Shown here: positions 7,555 to 17,513 of the stretch, piece by piece
Numbering within the stretch: the stretch's first letter is position 1
Layout of the letters: each line of letters begins with the position of its first letter
Origin: RGIG7111 sp036839975
GTDB lineage: Bacteria; Bacillota; Clostridia; Peptostreptococcales; Anaerovoracaceae
Assembly: GCA_036839975.1 (NCBI GenBank)
Contig: DAISVU010000015.1
Coordinates: 1-37,390, forward strand
Direction of reading: 5' to 3'
DNA length: 37,390 nt
Notes under the pieces: model-generated
Told to the model about the DNA's origin: nothing
Databases searched by the model: none
What the model saw: the letters and a program-made list of their open reading frames with translations, nothing else
Made by a program: the position numbers and the translations under genes

Positions 7555-9617
7555 AACAAAGCACAGTAATAGCAGCTAAAAATGCTCCCCTTATTGGTTT
7601 ACTTGGACAACCAAACACAGGAAAGTCTACATTATTTAATGCCCTGACAGGTGCACGGCAACACGTAGGAAACTGGCCCGGAAAGACTGTCGAAAAAAAG
7701 GAAGGTTCCTTCAAATATAGAGGGAAAACATATACCCTATTGGACTTACCCGGGACATACAGTCTGTCTGCAAACTCGGAGGAAGAATTAGTAACACGCC
7801 AGAATATCATTGGAAATGACATTGATCTTGTTTTTGCATTGGTGGATGCATCGCAGCTTGAACGGAGTATGTTTTTACTTTCGGAAGTCGTCGGCATAAA
7901 ACAGCCCGTTGTCGTTTTATTGAACATGATAGATGTGGCGAAATCACAGGGGCGCGAAATCGATGATCGACGTTTGTCTAAATTGCTGGGTATCCCTGTG
8001 TTGCCTTTTGTCGCTTCACGCGGTACGGGAATGGATGAACTTTATGCTCTTTTGGAAAAAGACAATTATCAGCAGTATATTTTGCATGAAGATGCACTCA
8101 AAAAGGAATACGAAATACAAATTGGTGAAGCGTTCACAGAACTGGAACGAAAATTACAGCCATTCCAGACTGACACATATACAAGTATGTGGTTGGCGAC
8201 CAAATTGCTTGAGGGTGACAAAGAAATAACTGGAAGCATCAAAAACACCGCAGAAGGAGAGGATTGGAACAATATACAGAAGCTTTTGGCACAAACTACA
8301 AGCGGTCTTTTGAAGTCTGCTGACTGCAAGTTTAATTGGCTGCATCAGATTGCAAAAGATGTGATAGTAAAGCAACGGGAAGCGGGAACGCTGCTAAATA
8401 ACTTTGACAAAGTAGCCACAAGTCCGGTTTGGGGGAAAATCATCGCGGCATGTGTGATGGTTCTCAGTATTTATGCTTCCTACAAGCTTGGCTACACACT
8501 TTCTAATCTATCCGGTATTATCTATGGATATGCTTATTCAGCGGCCTATACGGGACTATCAGCAATCAGTGCTCCAGCATTTCTGACAGGCTTTCTTTGT
8601 GATGCTGTGCTCACAGGTTTCTTCTATGCGGTCATGATGACGTTCTTTGTTCTTGGTGCGATATTGATTTTCGGATTTATAGAGGAAGTCGGATATATGG
8701 CGAGAATAGCCTATGTATTCGACAATACCATGCAGAAACTTGGTCTGCATGGAAAAGCAATCATGCCTATTCTTATGAGCTTCGGTTGCACGATTGCCGG
8801 AGTAAACGCCACACGTGTTTTGGATTCCGGCAAACAAAAGCTGCTTTCGATCATAACCAGTTGGGTTGTCCCCTGCAGTGCTGTGTGGGGTGTTATAACA
8901 CTGATGGGCTCGGCCTTTTTCGGGAGTAATGTGGTATGGGTAATTCTGCTGCTATTTGCAGTCACACTTTTACACATGAAACTTACTGCGACATTGTTCG
9001 GACACGCCATCATAAAGCCTGAGGATCGTGCCGGACTGATTATGGAACTTCCGCCGTATCACAAGCCGAACTTTAAAACTCTGTTTGAGCACGTTTGGCT
9101 TCGTGTGGCCGGATTTCTCCGCCGCGTTATAAAGTTAATCGTGTGTATTACGGTCGTATTTTGGCTGTTATCTTACACGCCTGACGGAAATATCACGGGC
9201 AGCCTAATCTACAAGTTTGGCAGCGTAATCGAACCGTTTACGATGCTTTTCGGTTTGAATTGGGAGCTGTTTATCGCGTTTCTTGTTTCCGCAATCGGAA
9301 AAGAAAGCGCTCTCGCTGTTGTAATGACACTGTTCGAACAACACGCTGCAATGGGAAACATTTACAATGCTGCATTTATGGGAATTGGCGTTGCAACTAC
9401 TGATGTAACCGCTAATATGCTGGCGAGTGTTTCTATCCCACAGGCTTTGGCCTTCATGTTTGCGTTCTTCTTTAATGTTCCTTGTTATATTACGGTTGCC
9501 GCCACCTACGCAGAAACACACAGCATAAAATGGACAATCCGCATAGTCGCTTACTATGTTGCAACCGCTCTTTTGTTTGCTGCGATTGTATACAGAATTG
9601 CCTTGCTGTTCTTTTAA
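7551..9617 (+). CDS. feoB: FeoB, ferrous iron permease
   Basis: A 688-residue membrane protein with an N-terminal G domain and C-terminal Gate domains. G1 is GQPNTGKS (19-26), G3 is DLPG (65-68), G4 is NMID (125-128) and G5 is near ASRGTG. After a helical cytosolic spacer come the membrane segments, including the Gate motifs EEVGYMARIAYVFD and ILMSFGCTIAGVNATRVL, and the second Gate region SAIGKESALAV. FeoB imports Fe2+ across the inner membrane with GTP hydrolysis. Length and motif order are normal and there is no break. It is coupled to feoA and followed after a few bases by a FeoC-like gene. Confidence 0.95.
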   Translation: MKQSTVIAAKNAPLIGLLGQPNTGKSTLFNALTGARQHVGNWPGKTVEKKEGSFKYRGKTYTLLDLPGTYSLSANSEEELVTRQNIIGNDIDLVFALVDASQLERSMFLLSEVVGIKQPVVVLLNMIDVAKSQGREIDDRRLSKLLGIPVLPFVASRGTGMDELYALLEKDNYQQYILHEDALKKEYEIQIGEAFTELERKLQPFQTDTYTSMWLATKLLEGDKEITGSIKNTAEGEDWNNIQKLLAQTTSGLLKSADCKFNWLHQIAKDVIVKQREAGTLLNNFDKVATSPVWGKIIAACVMVLSIYASYKLGYTLSNLSGIIYGYAYSAAYTGLSAISAPAFLTGFLCDAVLTGFFYAVMMTFFVLGAILIFGFIEEVGYMARIAYVFDNTMQKLGLHGKAIMPILMSFGCTIAGVNATRVLDSGKQKLLSIITSWVVPCSAVWGVITLMGSAFFGSNVVWVILLLFAVTLLHMKLTATLFGHAIIKPEDRAGLIMELPPYHKPNFKTLFEHVWLRVAGFLRRVIKLIVCITVVFWLLSYTPDGNITGSLIYKFGSVIEPFTMLFGLNWELFIAFLVSAIGKESALAVVMTLFEQHAAMGNIYNAAFMGIGVATTDVTANMLASVSIPQALAFMFAFFFNVPCYITVAATYAETHSIKWTIRIVAYYVATALLFAAIVYRIALLFF

Positions 9618-9632
9618 ACGGAGGTGAGATCA

Positions 9633-9869
9633 TTGCTGCAAAGTATATTATCGGAACTGAGGGAGCCGGATGTTATCTCGGTGAAGGATTTGGCTAACAA
9701 GTTGGGCACAGACAGGCAAAGTGTTATCGCGGCGTTGGATCAGCTTCAAAGAATGGGTTACATAATAGATATGACAAAGCATTCATGCGGCCGCGGGTCT
9801 TGTGAGGGTTGTAGCGGCTGTGGTAGCAGTTTCAACAAAGCCGTGGGGCCGATATATATTCTTCGATAG
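9633..9869 (+). CDS. feoC: FeoC-like winged-helix protein with Cys cluster
   Basis: A 78-residue protein: a small winged helix (VISVKDLANKLGTDRQSVIA, ALDQLQRMGYI) followed by a cysteine group CGRGSCEGCSGCG. FeoC proteins contact FeoB and carry a loop with Cys residues that can hold an Fe-S cluster or sense oxygen. The start is TTG 9633 because GGAGG is placed eight bases before it; GTG at 9624 overlaps that ribosome site. It closes the feo operon. Confidence 0.8.
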   Translation: MLQSILSELREPDVISVKDLANKLGTDRQSVIAALDQLQRMGYIIDMTKHSCGRGSCEGCSGCGSSFNKAVGPIYILR

Positions 9870-9953
9870 CTTTAATCCAACTTAAAAAATTATATCCAAT
9901 ATCATTCTTGGGCTGCAGAACTCTTTAGATTGTAAAAATTTGGAGGATAATCA

Positions 9954-11321
9954 ATGGAGCAGGATATAAAAACTCAATTACTGACAAAAAGACCTATAGA
10001 TTTACTCTTTCAGCTATCTGTCCCTGCAGTTATAGGAATGACAGTAATTGGCCTTTACCCGTTAATGGACGGAGTTTTTGCGGGAAATATTATAGGACAA
10101 ACAGCAATGACAGCTTGCGGTGTTGCTACGACACTGACCATATTTAATAATGGAGTGTCCACATTAGTTGGAATAGGATCGGCTTCTGTCCTTTCTCGAG
10201 CTTTGGGAAAAGGAGACCAGAAAACCGTAGATAAAATCATGGGCAATCTGATCTTTTGGGTGATTTTATTTTCGGTAATCATCACAGTCGGAGGAATTCT
10301 TCTCGCTCCGCATTTTTTATCTATGGTAGGCGCAACAGGTGAAATCAAAGCCTATGGTATAAGATACCTTAGAATAGTTTTTCTCGGCTCCCTATTTGTG
10401 AATTTTACACAGTCCGCCAATATGATTATGCGTGGTGAGGGACTGATGAAAAAAGCCATGATAATTATGGGGTTTGGAGCTTTATTGAATATTATTCTTG
10501 ATCCGATCTTAATGACAATTATGGGTGAATACGCTATTGAAGGCGCTGCCCTTGCGACTATCACGGCACAGTTTGTTCAAGCGGTTGTGACGCTGCACTA
10601 TTTCTTGAAAAAGAGCAAGACTGTTAAAATTCATAGGATCAAGTCAGATGCCGTAATAAAAAAAGAAATGTTTGGAATAGGTTCATCAGCTATGATGATG
10701 ACTCTTTTATTCATGATTCAGCAGACCATGCTTTATAAAATGGCATTTCAGTATGGCGGAGATCCGAATGGCATTTTAATGTCTGCAGCTATGCGTATTT
10801 ATGGATTTTCATTTATCCCACTCTGGGGAATGAGCCAAGGATTACAACCTGTTGTTGGGACAAACTTTGGAGCAAAGTTGTTTGATAGAGTCCGGGAAAC
10901 CGTAAAAGTATTTTCTATTGGAGGACTTATTCTTGCAGCAACCTTTTGGATTCCGGCACTTCTCTTTTCAAAACAGATACTTTATTGGTTCGGTGTAGAG
11001 GCAGATATCATTGTACAAGATGTTGGTAATTTCAGGTTGTTCTATTCCGTATTTGTTTTGTACGGAGTAATGGTTATGAGCATTACTTTCTTTCAATCGA
11101 TCGGAAACGGGAAAAAAGCCGGAATCATCGTTATGTTCAGGCAACTTTTCTTATTTATTCCCGCAATAATCCTTTTGCCGATGGCATTTGGAATAAAAGC
11201 GGTTTGGTTCACACAACCGCTCGTAGATTTGATTATGATCATTATAGGAGTTGCAATAATGATAAACGAACTAAAAACTATGGGACAGACTAAGGAAGAA
11301 AAAATAAATTCTAATGAATAA
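9954..11321 (+). CDS. MATE family efflux transporter
   Basis: A 455-residue protein with about twelve hydrophobic segments and MATE features: an N-terminal PIDLLFQLSVPAVIGMTVIG, the glycine-rich MDGVFAGNIIGQTAMTACGV, and a repeat in the second half (IPLWGMSQGLQPVVGTNFGA). Such proteins export cationic compounds against Na+ or H+. TTGGAGGATAATCA before the ATG is a strong ribosome site. It follows the feo operon by 84 bases in the same direction and could be cotranscribed or have its own promoter. In an iron-uptake cargo it might export a siderophore or an iron-chelating drug; the substrate cannot be read from sequence. Confidence 0.9.
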   Translation: MEQDIKTQLLTKRPIDLLFQLSVPAVIGMTVIGLYPLMDGVFAGNIIGQTAMTACGVATTLTIFNNGVSTLVGIGSASVLSRALGKGDQKTVDKIMGNLIFWVILFSVIITVGGILLAPHFLSMVGATGEIKAYGIRYLRIVFLGSLFVNFTQSANMIMRGEGLMKKAMIIMGFGALLNIILDPILMTIMGEYAIEGAALATITAQFVQAVVTLHYFLKKSKTVKIHRIKSDAVIKKEMFGIGSSAMMMTLLFMIQQTMLYKMAFQYGGDPNGILMSAAMRIYGFSFIPLWGMSQGLQPVVGTNFGAKLFDRVRETVKVFSIGGLILAATFWIPALLFSKQILYWFGVEADIIVQDVGNFRLFYSVFVLYGVMVMSITFFQSIGNGKKAGIIVMFRQLFLFIPAIILLPMAFGIKAVWFTQPLVDLIMIIIGVAIMINELKTMGQTKEEKINSNE

Positions 11322-11350
11322 AATCTGCCATAGATAGGTAACTTTATAAA

Positions 11351-11563
11351 ATGAAGGTTGAAAAAAATGAATATATGAGAGAAAGACAATGGGTGTTGTG
11401 TCCTGTTTGCAGAAATAAAACACGATTGCAAATTAGAAAAGATACAGAGTTAAAAAACTTTCCGCTGTTCTGTCCAAAATGCAAACAAGAAACTCTAATC
11501 AATGTCAAACAATTTGATTTATCAGTCATCAAAGAGCCAGATGCAAAGACACGGAGCCGGTGA
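11351..11563 (+). CDS. cysteine-rich KTR domain protein
   Basis: A 70-residue protein with LCPVCRNKTRLQIRKDTELK followed by FCPKCKQETLI. It belongs to the Cys-rich KTR family, small zinc-ribbon-like proteins found almost only in conjugative elements of Bacillota, often near cargo genes; function unknown. ATG 11375 is an alternative start that would give 62 residues. A perfect 8-bp hairpin TTACAGTT-ATAA-AACTGTAA (11565-11584) lies right after the stop. Its presence supports the idea that the iron genes are ICE cargo. Confidence 0.75.
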   Translation: MKVEKNEYMRERQWVLCPVCRNKTRLQIRKDTELKNFPLFCPKCKQETLINVKQFDLSVIKEPDAKTRSR

Positions 11564-11668
11564 TTTACAGTTATAAAACTGTAATTGTCGGTTCGTTTTA
11601 TATAAGGAGGCAAACAACTTATGCAGAGAAACAATATAGAAACATAAGACCACCGTTATTATCTTGCC

Positions 11669-11788
11669 TGAATAAAAGAGCGGGAGTTTAAACTCAATCA
11701 TAGCTTACGAAACACGGCGGTATCAAAGGAGGTATCGTCGTGTTTTCATGAATTGTGATTCAATTTGAACTTCCGCTCTTTTATTCAT
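11669..11788 (+). repeat. long imperfect inverted repeat (about 57-base arms), possible structured RNA or MITE
   Basis: Arm 11669-11726 begins TGAATAAAAGAGCGG and pairs with 11731-11788, which ends CCGCTCTTTTATTCA. The outer 15 pairs are perfect. Most inner mismatches on the plus strand are G-U or U-G, as expected for a selected RNA stem. The loop contains AAAGGAGG, a ribosome site followed by tiny frames. A nine-codon frame (ATG 11621, AAGGAGG upstream) precedes it. This 11564-11861 gap has no other gene. It could be a leader RNA, a bidirectional terminator between the convergent KTR and ABC genes, or a small mobile repeat. Confidence 0.6.
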
Positions 11789-11861
11789 AAGATAAATCGG
11801 CGGTTTTATATGATTTGTTTTTCGCACTTTTGCATACGTAGATTTCACCCCTCAAAAAATC

Positions 11862-13610
11862 TTATATTTTCCATTTGTCTGTCTGATATTGCATATTCCA
11901 TAGTCTCTTATACAACCCAGTTTGTTCCATCAATTCATAATGTGTACCTTTTTCACTAACTCTACCATCTTCAATGACAAGAATTTGATCAACTTCTTGT
12001 ATCGTAGATAGCTTATGAGCAATCATGATAACCGTTTTATTCTTCAAGAGTTCTTGCAAAGCAGATTGAATTTTTGCTTCATTTTCTACATCTACATTTG
12101 CTGTCATTTCATCCAAAAGAATAATCGGAGAATCTTTAATCAGTGCCCGTGCAATAGCAATTCTTTGTTTTTCCCCACCGGAAAGTCTTGAACCTGCTTC
12201 TCCAATTACCGTGTCGTAACCTTTTTCCAACTGTATAATAAATTCGTGGCATCCTGCTTTTCTTGATGCTTCATATACCGCTTCCAAGCTTGCCTCAGGG
12301 CTACCGATTCGTATATTATTCAACACTGTATCATTAAAAAGAAAAACATCTTGAAAAACAAAACTAATATTTTTTAATAGATTTTCATAAGATAAAGTTT
12401 TTATTTCTTTGCCCCCAATACTAATTGTCCCTTTTTCAATATCCCAGAAACGAGAAACTAAATTTATAATCGTCGTTTTCCCACTTCCTGATAAACCAAC
12501 AAGTGCAGCTGTTGTTCCCTCCGGCACACAGAAACTTACATCCTTTAATACAGGGATTTGATCATAAGCAAAATTCACATGTTCAAAACAAATGTCATAT
12601 TTATCAAGCGTATTACTTCCAGAAATACCTTCCATTTTAGGAATATCCTTAATATTGTTCATTCGATCAATAGACTGTTGTGTCATTTTTGAAAAAATAC
12701 TGAATATTCCAGCGGCTTCGACACCTGCAAAAAGACTGAATGAGGCAATCATCAATAAGAATGCTTGTGAAAATGTAAACTCCTTATTTAACACAAAAAT
12801 ACCGGAAAGGAACACAATTACCGTGGTTATCAAACGAAAACATAACTGATATATTCCGGCAGGTGGTATATGTGTAAACTCAACCTTTATAGAAAATTTG
12901 CGAAGCTTTTCAAATATTTCTTTTGTTTTAGAAAATTGCTTATCTGCCATGTTATAAGATTTTAGTATATGCAGTCCCTTGATAAATTCAATCGTACTTT
13001 CTGTAACCTGACCGATAAATTCCTGCCTATTTATATTCAGTTTATCTTGTCTCGTTGCAAGATAGCGATAAGAAATCCATGTCGGGAACAACAGCACTAA
13101 CACAATGAGAAAAATCCTATAATCGAAAGACAAACAAACTAAAAGTCCCATGATAAAGGTTGGGATTCCAACTGCAATTTTTTCAATGACACCCATGCCC
13201 TCTATTTCTAAGAAAGCAGCATCGGATGTGATAATCGAAACCAAATCTCCTAAATTTTTTTCATTAAAATATCCAAGTGATACTTTTCTCAATTCTTTAC
13301 CTAAAGTTTTTCGTTCACTACACATGCATTTATATCCTGCTCCTGAACGAAAATATAAAGTAAAGTATCTTAGAATGATACGAACAATAATACTCCCAAT
13401 CATAATAGCCGAATACTCTATAATTTTCTGTGATGTTAAGGAAGTGGTTTGTGCAGGATTAAATTCCGGCATACCCGCAGTAATCTGAAAAGCTACAAGA
13501 AGCGGAATCATGATAAGGGCGCCATCCAAAAAACTTAAAATAAGCGAAAAATATAGTTGCTTTTTTTGTTCACCCATTAAGGTGATTAAGTTTTTTACCG
13601 TTTTTAACAT
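11862..13610 (-). CDS. ABC half-transporter (TMD-NBD), YbtP/YbtQ-like, second of pair
   Basis: A 582-residue fused membrane and ATPase protein. Six membrane segments fill residues 1-300. The ATPase has Walker A GLSGSGKTT, signature LSGGEKQR and Walker B IILLDEMTA. The start ATG 13610 has GGAAGGAGGG before it and overlaps the upstream gene's stop by seven bases (ATGTTAA), so the two are coupled and probably form a heterodimer. Fold and pairing match ABC exporters, but pairs of this type beside iron genes include YbtPQ and IrtAB, which import ferric siderophores. With an ECF transporter and AraC regulator in the same locus, siderophore handling is the best guess. Last gene of the operon. Confidence 0.85.
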   Translation of the reverse strand: MLKTVKNLITLMGEQKKQLYFSLILSFLDGALIMIPLLVAFQITAGMPEFNPAQTTSLTSQKIIEYSAIMIGSIIVRIILRYFTLYFRSGAGYKCMCSERKTLGKELRKVSLGYFNEKNLGDLVSIITSDAAFLEIEGMGVIEKIAVGIPTFIMGLLVCLSFDYRIFLIVLVLLFPTWISYRYLATRQDKLNINRQEFIGQVTESTIEFIKGLHILKSYNMADKQFSKTKEIFEKLRKFSIKVEFTHIPPAGIYQLCFRLITTVIVFLSGIFVLNKEFTFSQAFLLMIASFSLFAGVEAAGIFSIFSKMTQQSIDRMNNIKDIPKMEGISGSNTLDKYDICFEHVNFAYDQIPVLKDVSFCVPEGTTAALVGLSGSGKTTIINLVSRFWDIEKGTISIGGKEIKTLSYENLLKNISFVFQDVFLFNDTVLNNIRIGSPEASLEAVYEASRKAGCHEFIIQLEKGYDTVIGEAGSRLSGGEKQRIAIARALIKDSPIILLDEMTANVDVENEAKIQSALQELLKNKTVIMIAHKLSTIQEVDQILVIEDGRVSEKGTHYELMEQTGLYKRLWNMQYQTDKWKI

Positions 13611-15367
13611 AATGATCCCTCCTTCCTCTTTTCTAATTTCCAATTTCTACTTTTTTCATGTATCTTCCACATCTGTGAATACAGGTTTGATTTTTTTAAC
13701 AGTTCTTCATGTGTTCCTATTGCATTTATTTTCCCATTTGACATCACAATAATTTGATCACAATCCATAATTGTTGATAGTCGATGAGCAATTAAGATCA
13801 ATGTCTTATTTTTACAAAGCTCTTGTAAAGAATGTTGGATCTGTGACTGATTTTCCATGTCAGCATAAGCAGTGGCTTCATCAAGAATCAATATTGGTGC
13901 ATCTCGAAGAATTGCACGTGCAATTGTTATTCGCTGTCTCTGTCCACCTGATAGTTTTGCACCATCATCTCCAACCTCTGTATCATATCCTTTTTTCAAT
14001 GAGCTGATAAATTCATGGCATTGTGCTTTTTGGGCAGCTCCTATAACTTCATCATCTGTGGCATCCGGTTTTCCTAAACGTATGTTGTCTTTAATTGACA
14101 TATTGAATAAAAAAGTATCTTGAGTTACATAATTTATCTGTTGCATAAGTTGTTCTAAAGACAAATCTTTATAACTGATGCCACCGATTGTAATATCACC
14201 TTCCTCAACATCCCAAAATCTGGCTATAAGATTTGCAATAGTAGTTTTCCCTGATCCTGAAGGTCCAACAATTGCTGTTTTTGTTTTTTCAGGAAGTACA
14301 AAAGAAATATTCTTTAATACTTTTGTTTCTTCATAAGAAAAAGATACATTCTGAAATACAATTTCTTTATTAAATATTTCGTTTTTACGATGGTCAGGCT
14401 CTTGTAATTCCGGAGCAGAGAGAACTTCATTTATAAGCCGCGCTCCATTCTTGATATGGTAAAAATTATCCATAAACTCTGTAAACTTCAAAAGGGAAAT
14501 ACCAATGCCTATAGATACCAACATGGAAAACAGATATAGATGTGCTGATAAGTCTCCTCTGTAATATAAGAAGCCACCTACACAAAGTACGCTGACCAAA
14601 AGTGATGATAGAATGACAGTAGCGGGAGAAGCAACAAAATACATTCTGTTGTATAGCTTCAAAGTAGCCGTTTCATATTGCTTTATGGATTCTTCATATT
14701 CTGAAAAGGCTTCTTTCTCTCTTCCAAAAATTTTTATTTCTTTATTTCCACGAATATACTCAATTACTCTGCCATCCATATTTTCAAGTTTTTTATAATA
14801 TGTATTAGCAAACTCATTCATAATACCAATATACATTGGAAGATAAAATGCGAGTGTCAATGTAGCAGGTAGTAATACAGCCAGTCCCATTCTCCAATCT
14901 GTAAAAAAAAGCAATCCAATAACACAAAGTGGCAGCAACACATTGGATGTTGTTTCTGGGATTGCGTGTGCAAGGGGATATTCAAGTCTTTCCATGCTGT
15001 CAATCAGCATGTTATGAAAATATCCGCTTCCTTTACTTCGCGAATATCCCAGTGGCATTCGCAACATTTTTTCTGTAATAGAAAGTCTTACATTTTGCAG
15101 AATAGAAAATGCTGTTTTGTGTGATATAGCAGTTGAAAAACTGTGCATCAGTATTTGCAGTGCAAAAGAAATTAAGATAAAAACTGCATACATTAAAACC
15201 GTGTTAGTTTCAGCACTTTTAGAAATATCAATTAGCAATCTATATGCCATGTAATATGGCAACAATCAAAAAAATACACCAACAATTGCCAAAAACACGG
15301 AAATAATGTATGTCGGAATTTGTAGTCTAACAAACTCCATAAATTCTGTTTTTCGAGATTGTTCCAT
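13604..15367 (-). pseudogene. ABC half-transporter, first of pair, interrupted by in-frame TGA
   Basis: From ATG 15367 the frame encodes MEQSRKTEFMEFVRLQIPTY, then a first membrane segment IISVFLAIVGVFF. It meets TGA (15266-15268) at codon 34 and continues in the same frame as LLPYYMAYRLLIDISK to a normal end at 13604. The full length would be 587 residues, with Walker A GPSGSGKTT, signature LSGGQRQR and Walker B ILILDEAT all intact. TGA probably replaced a glycine codon. A TTG directly after the stop could restart translation, but would lose the N-terminal helix. The gene pairs with the ABC gene that overlaps its end. Sequence error remains possible. Confidence 0.8.
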
Positions 15368-15409
15368 AATTATTTCACTCTCCTTTGCTAAATTGTGAGA
15401 TATTTAATT

Positions 15410-16003
15410 TTAAGCAATCTCCTTGAAATGCTTTTTCAAAATACCTCTCCCAATGTAAACCCCAATAATACCGGCAATAAAGCAAGCAAACATACTTATT
15501 GCTAAATACCAGCCAGTACTGTGCTTTACAAAAGTTTCAATCGTTTGCATGTCCATTCCCGCATCTTGCCAATGCTTAATATTTTGATCCAGAAAGAAAA
15601 GAACCGGAATACAACCACCGAATATGTAAGCACTTTGTATTACTCCATATCCGATAGCTAAAGCAGAAGTTTTGTATTCCATTTGCTTTATAATCAGGTC
15701 TACAATAAATGATGTTGCAGCAACAACACCAACTAAAGGGAGATAAAACATCCCTGAAAATCCAGAAAACATTGCAATGCTTACGGTAATAAACAATGTC
15801 AAAGCACCAAATTTATTGATTTTTTTCACGACAAATAATACAACTGTTCCGAGAATGATTGCAGTAATCGCAGGACTGAACATGTGCAGCATAGGGTTTA
15901 ATGTCGCTGTAATTGCTCCAACTCCTAAAGTTATTGCACCATACACCGCTGCAAGAATTCCAATCAGCACAAAATCACTAATTTTCCATTTTTTGTTTTC
16001 CAT
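15410..16003 (-). CDS. ECF transporter S component (MptD/Trep_Strep family)
   Basis: A 197-residue, very hydrophobic protein with five or six membrane helices: SDFVLIGILAAVYGAITLGV, ITAIILGTVVLFVVKK, LTLFITVSIAMFSGFSG, GVIQSAYIFGGCIPVLFFL, YLAISMFACFIAGIIGVYIG. It matches the Trep_Strep/MptD type of putative substrate-binding S components. In ECF systems the S subunit binds the substrate and works with T and two ATPases. The substrate of this family is not established; the iron context suggests a metal complex. ATG 16003 has AAGGTG upstream and follows the ATPase gene by nine bases. Confidence 0.8.
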   Translation of the reverse strand: MENKKWKISDFVLIGILAAVYGAITLGVGAITATLNPMLHMFSPAITAIILGTVVLFVVKKINKFGALTLFITVSIAMFSGFSGMFYLPLVGVVAATSFIVDLIIKQMEYKTSALAIGYGVIQSAYIFGGCIPVLFFLDQNIKHWQDAGMDMQTIETFVKHSTGWYLAISMFACFIAGIIGVYIGRGILKKHFKEIA

Positions 16004-16012
16004 TTTGTCACC

Positions 16013-17485
16013 TTATAACCTTTCTTTGAAAATTTTTGTTAATTGTTCTTTGTTGTTCAATGGGAAATCTTCGGCTATTCGTCCATTCTCCAAAAGAACA
16101 ACTCTATTGCAAGAGTTCATAATAAACTCATAATCATGGGAAATAATAATGGAGGCATTTTTAGTGCCCGTAAAACTGTTTATTAACGAGCAAACGCTTT
16201 TCATATTCCTATAGTCAAGCCCACTGGTGGGCTCATCGAATATGCTGATGGTTTTTTCTAAAATATAGGATGACGCAATAATAAGGCGTTGTTTTTGCCC
16301 CATAGATAATGTCATGGGATGTTCATCTATCAAATTTAATAAGTTAAATTCAGCAAGTATCTGCTTTATTTTTACATCAATCTGCTCAACTTTCTCATTT
16401 CCTAAAAGTAAATCATCATATAAGCTACATCCAAAAATTTGAAAATCCACATTCTGCATGACATAGCTTATATTAAGATTTCTATTTTTCGTTGGTAAAT
16501 TTTTTTCACAAAAAACAATTTGTCCGCTATTTTCTTTGCGAAGACCGCAAATTATTTTGGCAAGTGTGCTTTTTCCACTTCCATTTTTCCCAAGCAGAGC
16601 AATTCGATCTCCATTTCTTATATCAATGTTAATATTTTGTAGTAATTTCTTTTCACTGTCGTAGGCAAAAGATATGTTTTGTAATGATAATAATATTTTG
16701 GGGCTGTGTGCTTTATTATGAATATTTGAATCCATATCACTCTGAAAGAGGTTTATTCCTCGGATTCCTTGTTCGTGTAAGAAGCTATCCCCAAGAGAAA
16801 CTAACTGTTCCCCGTAATATCTTTGTTTAACCGAACCGTCCGCCATAATAAAAAGTTTATCGCAAATATCTTTTAGGTAATATAAACGATGTTCTGAAAT
16901 CAAAATAGTGTAACCAATGGATTTCAGTTTGAGAATTGTTTCGCGCAACAGTTGTATAGACTGATAATCCAAATTGGCGGAGGGTTCGTCCATCAAAAGA
17001 ATTTGTGTCTCCAGCATTAAAGCCGAAGCAAGTGCGATTTTCTGCTTTTCCCCTCCGGAAAGTTCAGAAAATTGTTTATTCAAAAAATGTTCTATCTGTA
17101 ATAAATCGACAACATAATGTAATTTGCGCACTATATCTTCTTTTTCAATACCGAAATTCTCACAGCTAAAAACCATATCTGACAAAACGTCCAGTGTGAA
17201 AAATTGATTTTCAGGATTCTGAAATACAGTTGATACAATTTGTGAGATATTTCCAATATTCATTTCCGAACGTTTTTTATTCGAAATAAAGATTTCTCCC
17301 TCGGGAATACCTTCGTAAAGAATAGGGCAAAGACCATTTATGCAGCGTAACAATGTTGATTTACCACAGCCACTCTCACCAGTAATGACAACAACTTCTC
17401 CTTTACTTATAAAAATGGAATTCTCTTTTATACTTTTTCTTTCTTTTCCTTCGTAGCAAAACCCAACATTCTGCAAATCTATCAT
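16013..17485 (-). CDS. ECF transporter fused A-A' ATPase
   Basis: A 490-residue protein with two complete ABC ATPase domains in tandem. Domain 1 has Walker A TGESGCGKSTLL, signature LSGGEKQK and LLMDEPSANLD. Domain 2 has LLGKNGSGKSTLA, signature LSMGQKQR and SIFDEPTSGLD. This fused arrangement replaces separate EcfA and EcfA' subunits and powers the T/S complex. It follows the EcfT gene by 28 bases and precedes the S component by nine, in one operon. No defect is visible. Confidence 0.9.
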   Translation of the reverse strand: MIDLQNVGFCYEGKERKSIKENSIFISKGEVVVITGESGCGKSTLLRCINGLCPILYEGIPEGEIFISNKKRSEMNIGNISQIVSTVFQNPENQFFTLDVLSDMVFSCENFGIEKEDIVRKLHYVVDLLQIEHFLNKQFSELSGGEKQKIALASALMLETQILLMDEPSANLDYQSIQLLRETILKLKSIGYTILISEHRLYYLKDICDKLFIMADGSVKQRYYGEQLVSLGDSFLHEQGIRGINLFQSDMDSNIHNKAHSPKILLSLQNISFAYDSEKKLLQNINIDIRNGDRIALLGKNGSGKSTLAKIICGLRKENSGQIVFCEKNLPTKNRNLNISYVMQNVDFQIFGCSLYDDLLLGNEKVEQIDVKIKQILAEFNLLNLIDEHPMTLSMGQKQRLIIASSYILEKTISIFDEPTSGLDYRNMKSVCSLINSFTGTKNASIIISHDYEFIMNSCNRVVLLENGRIAEDFPLNNKEQLTKIFKERL

Positions 17486-17513
17486 TCTATCAACTCTTTT
17501 CTGCTAAATTTTT

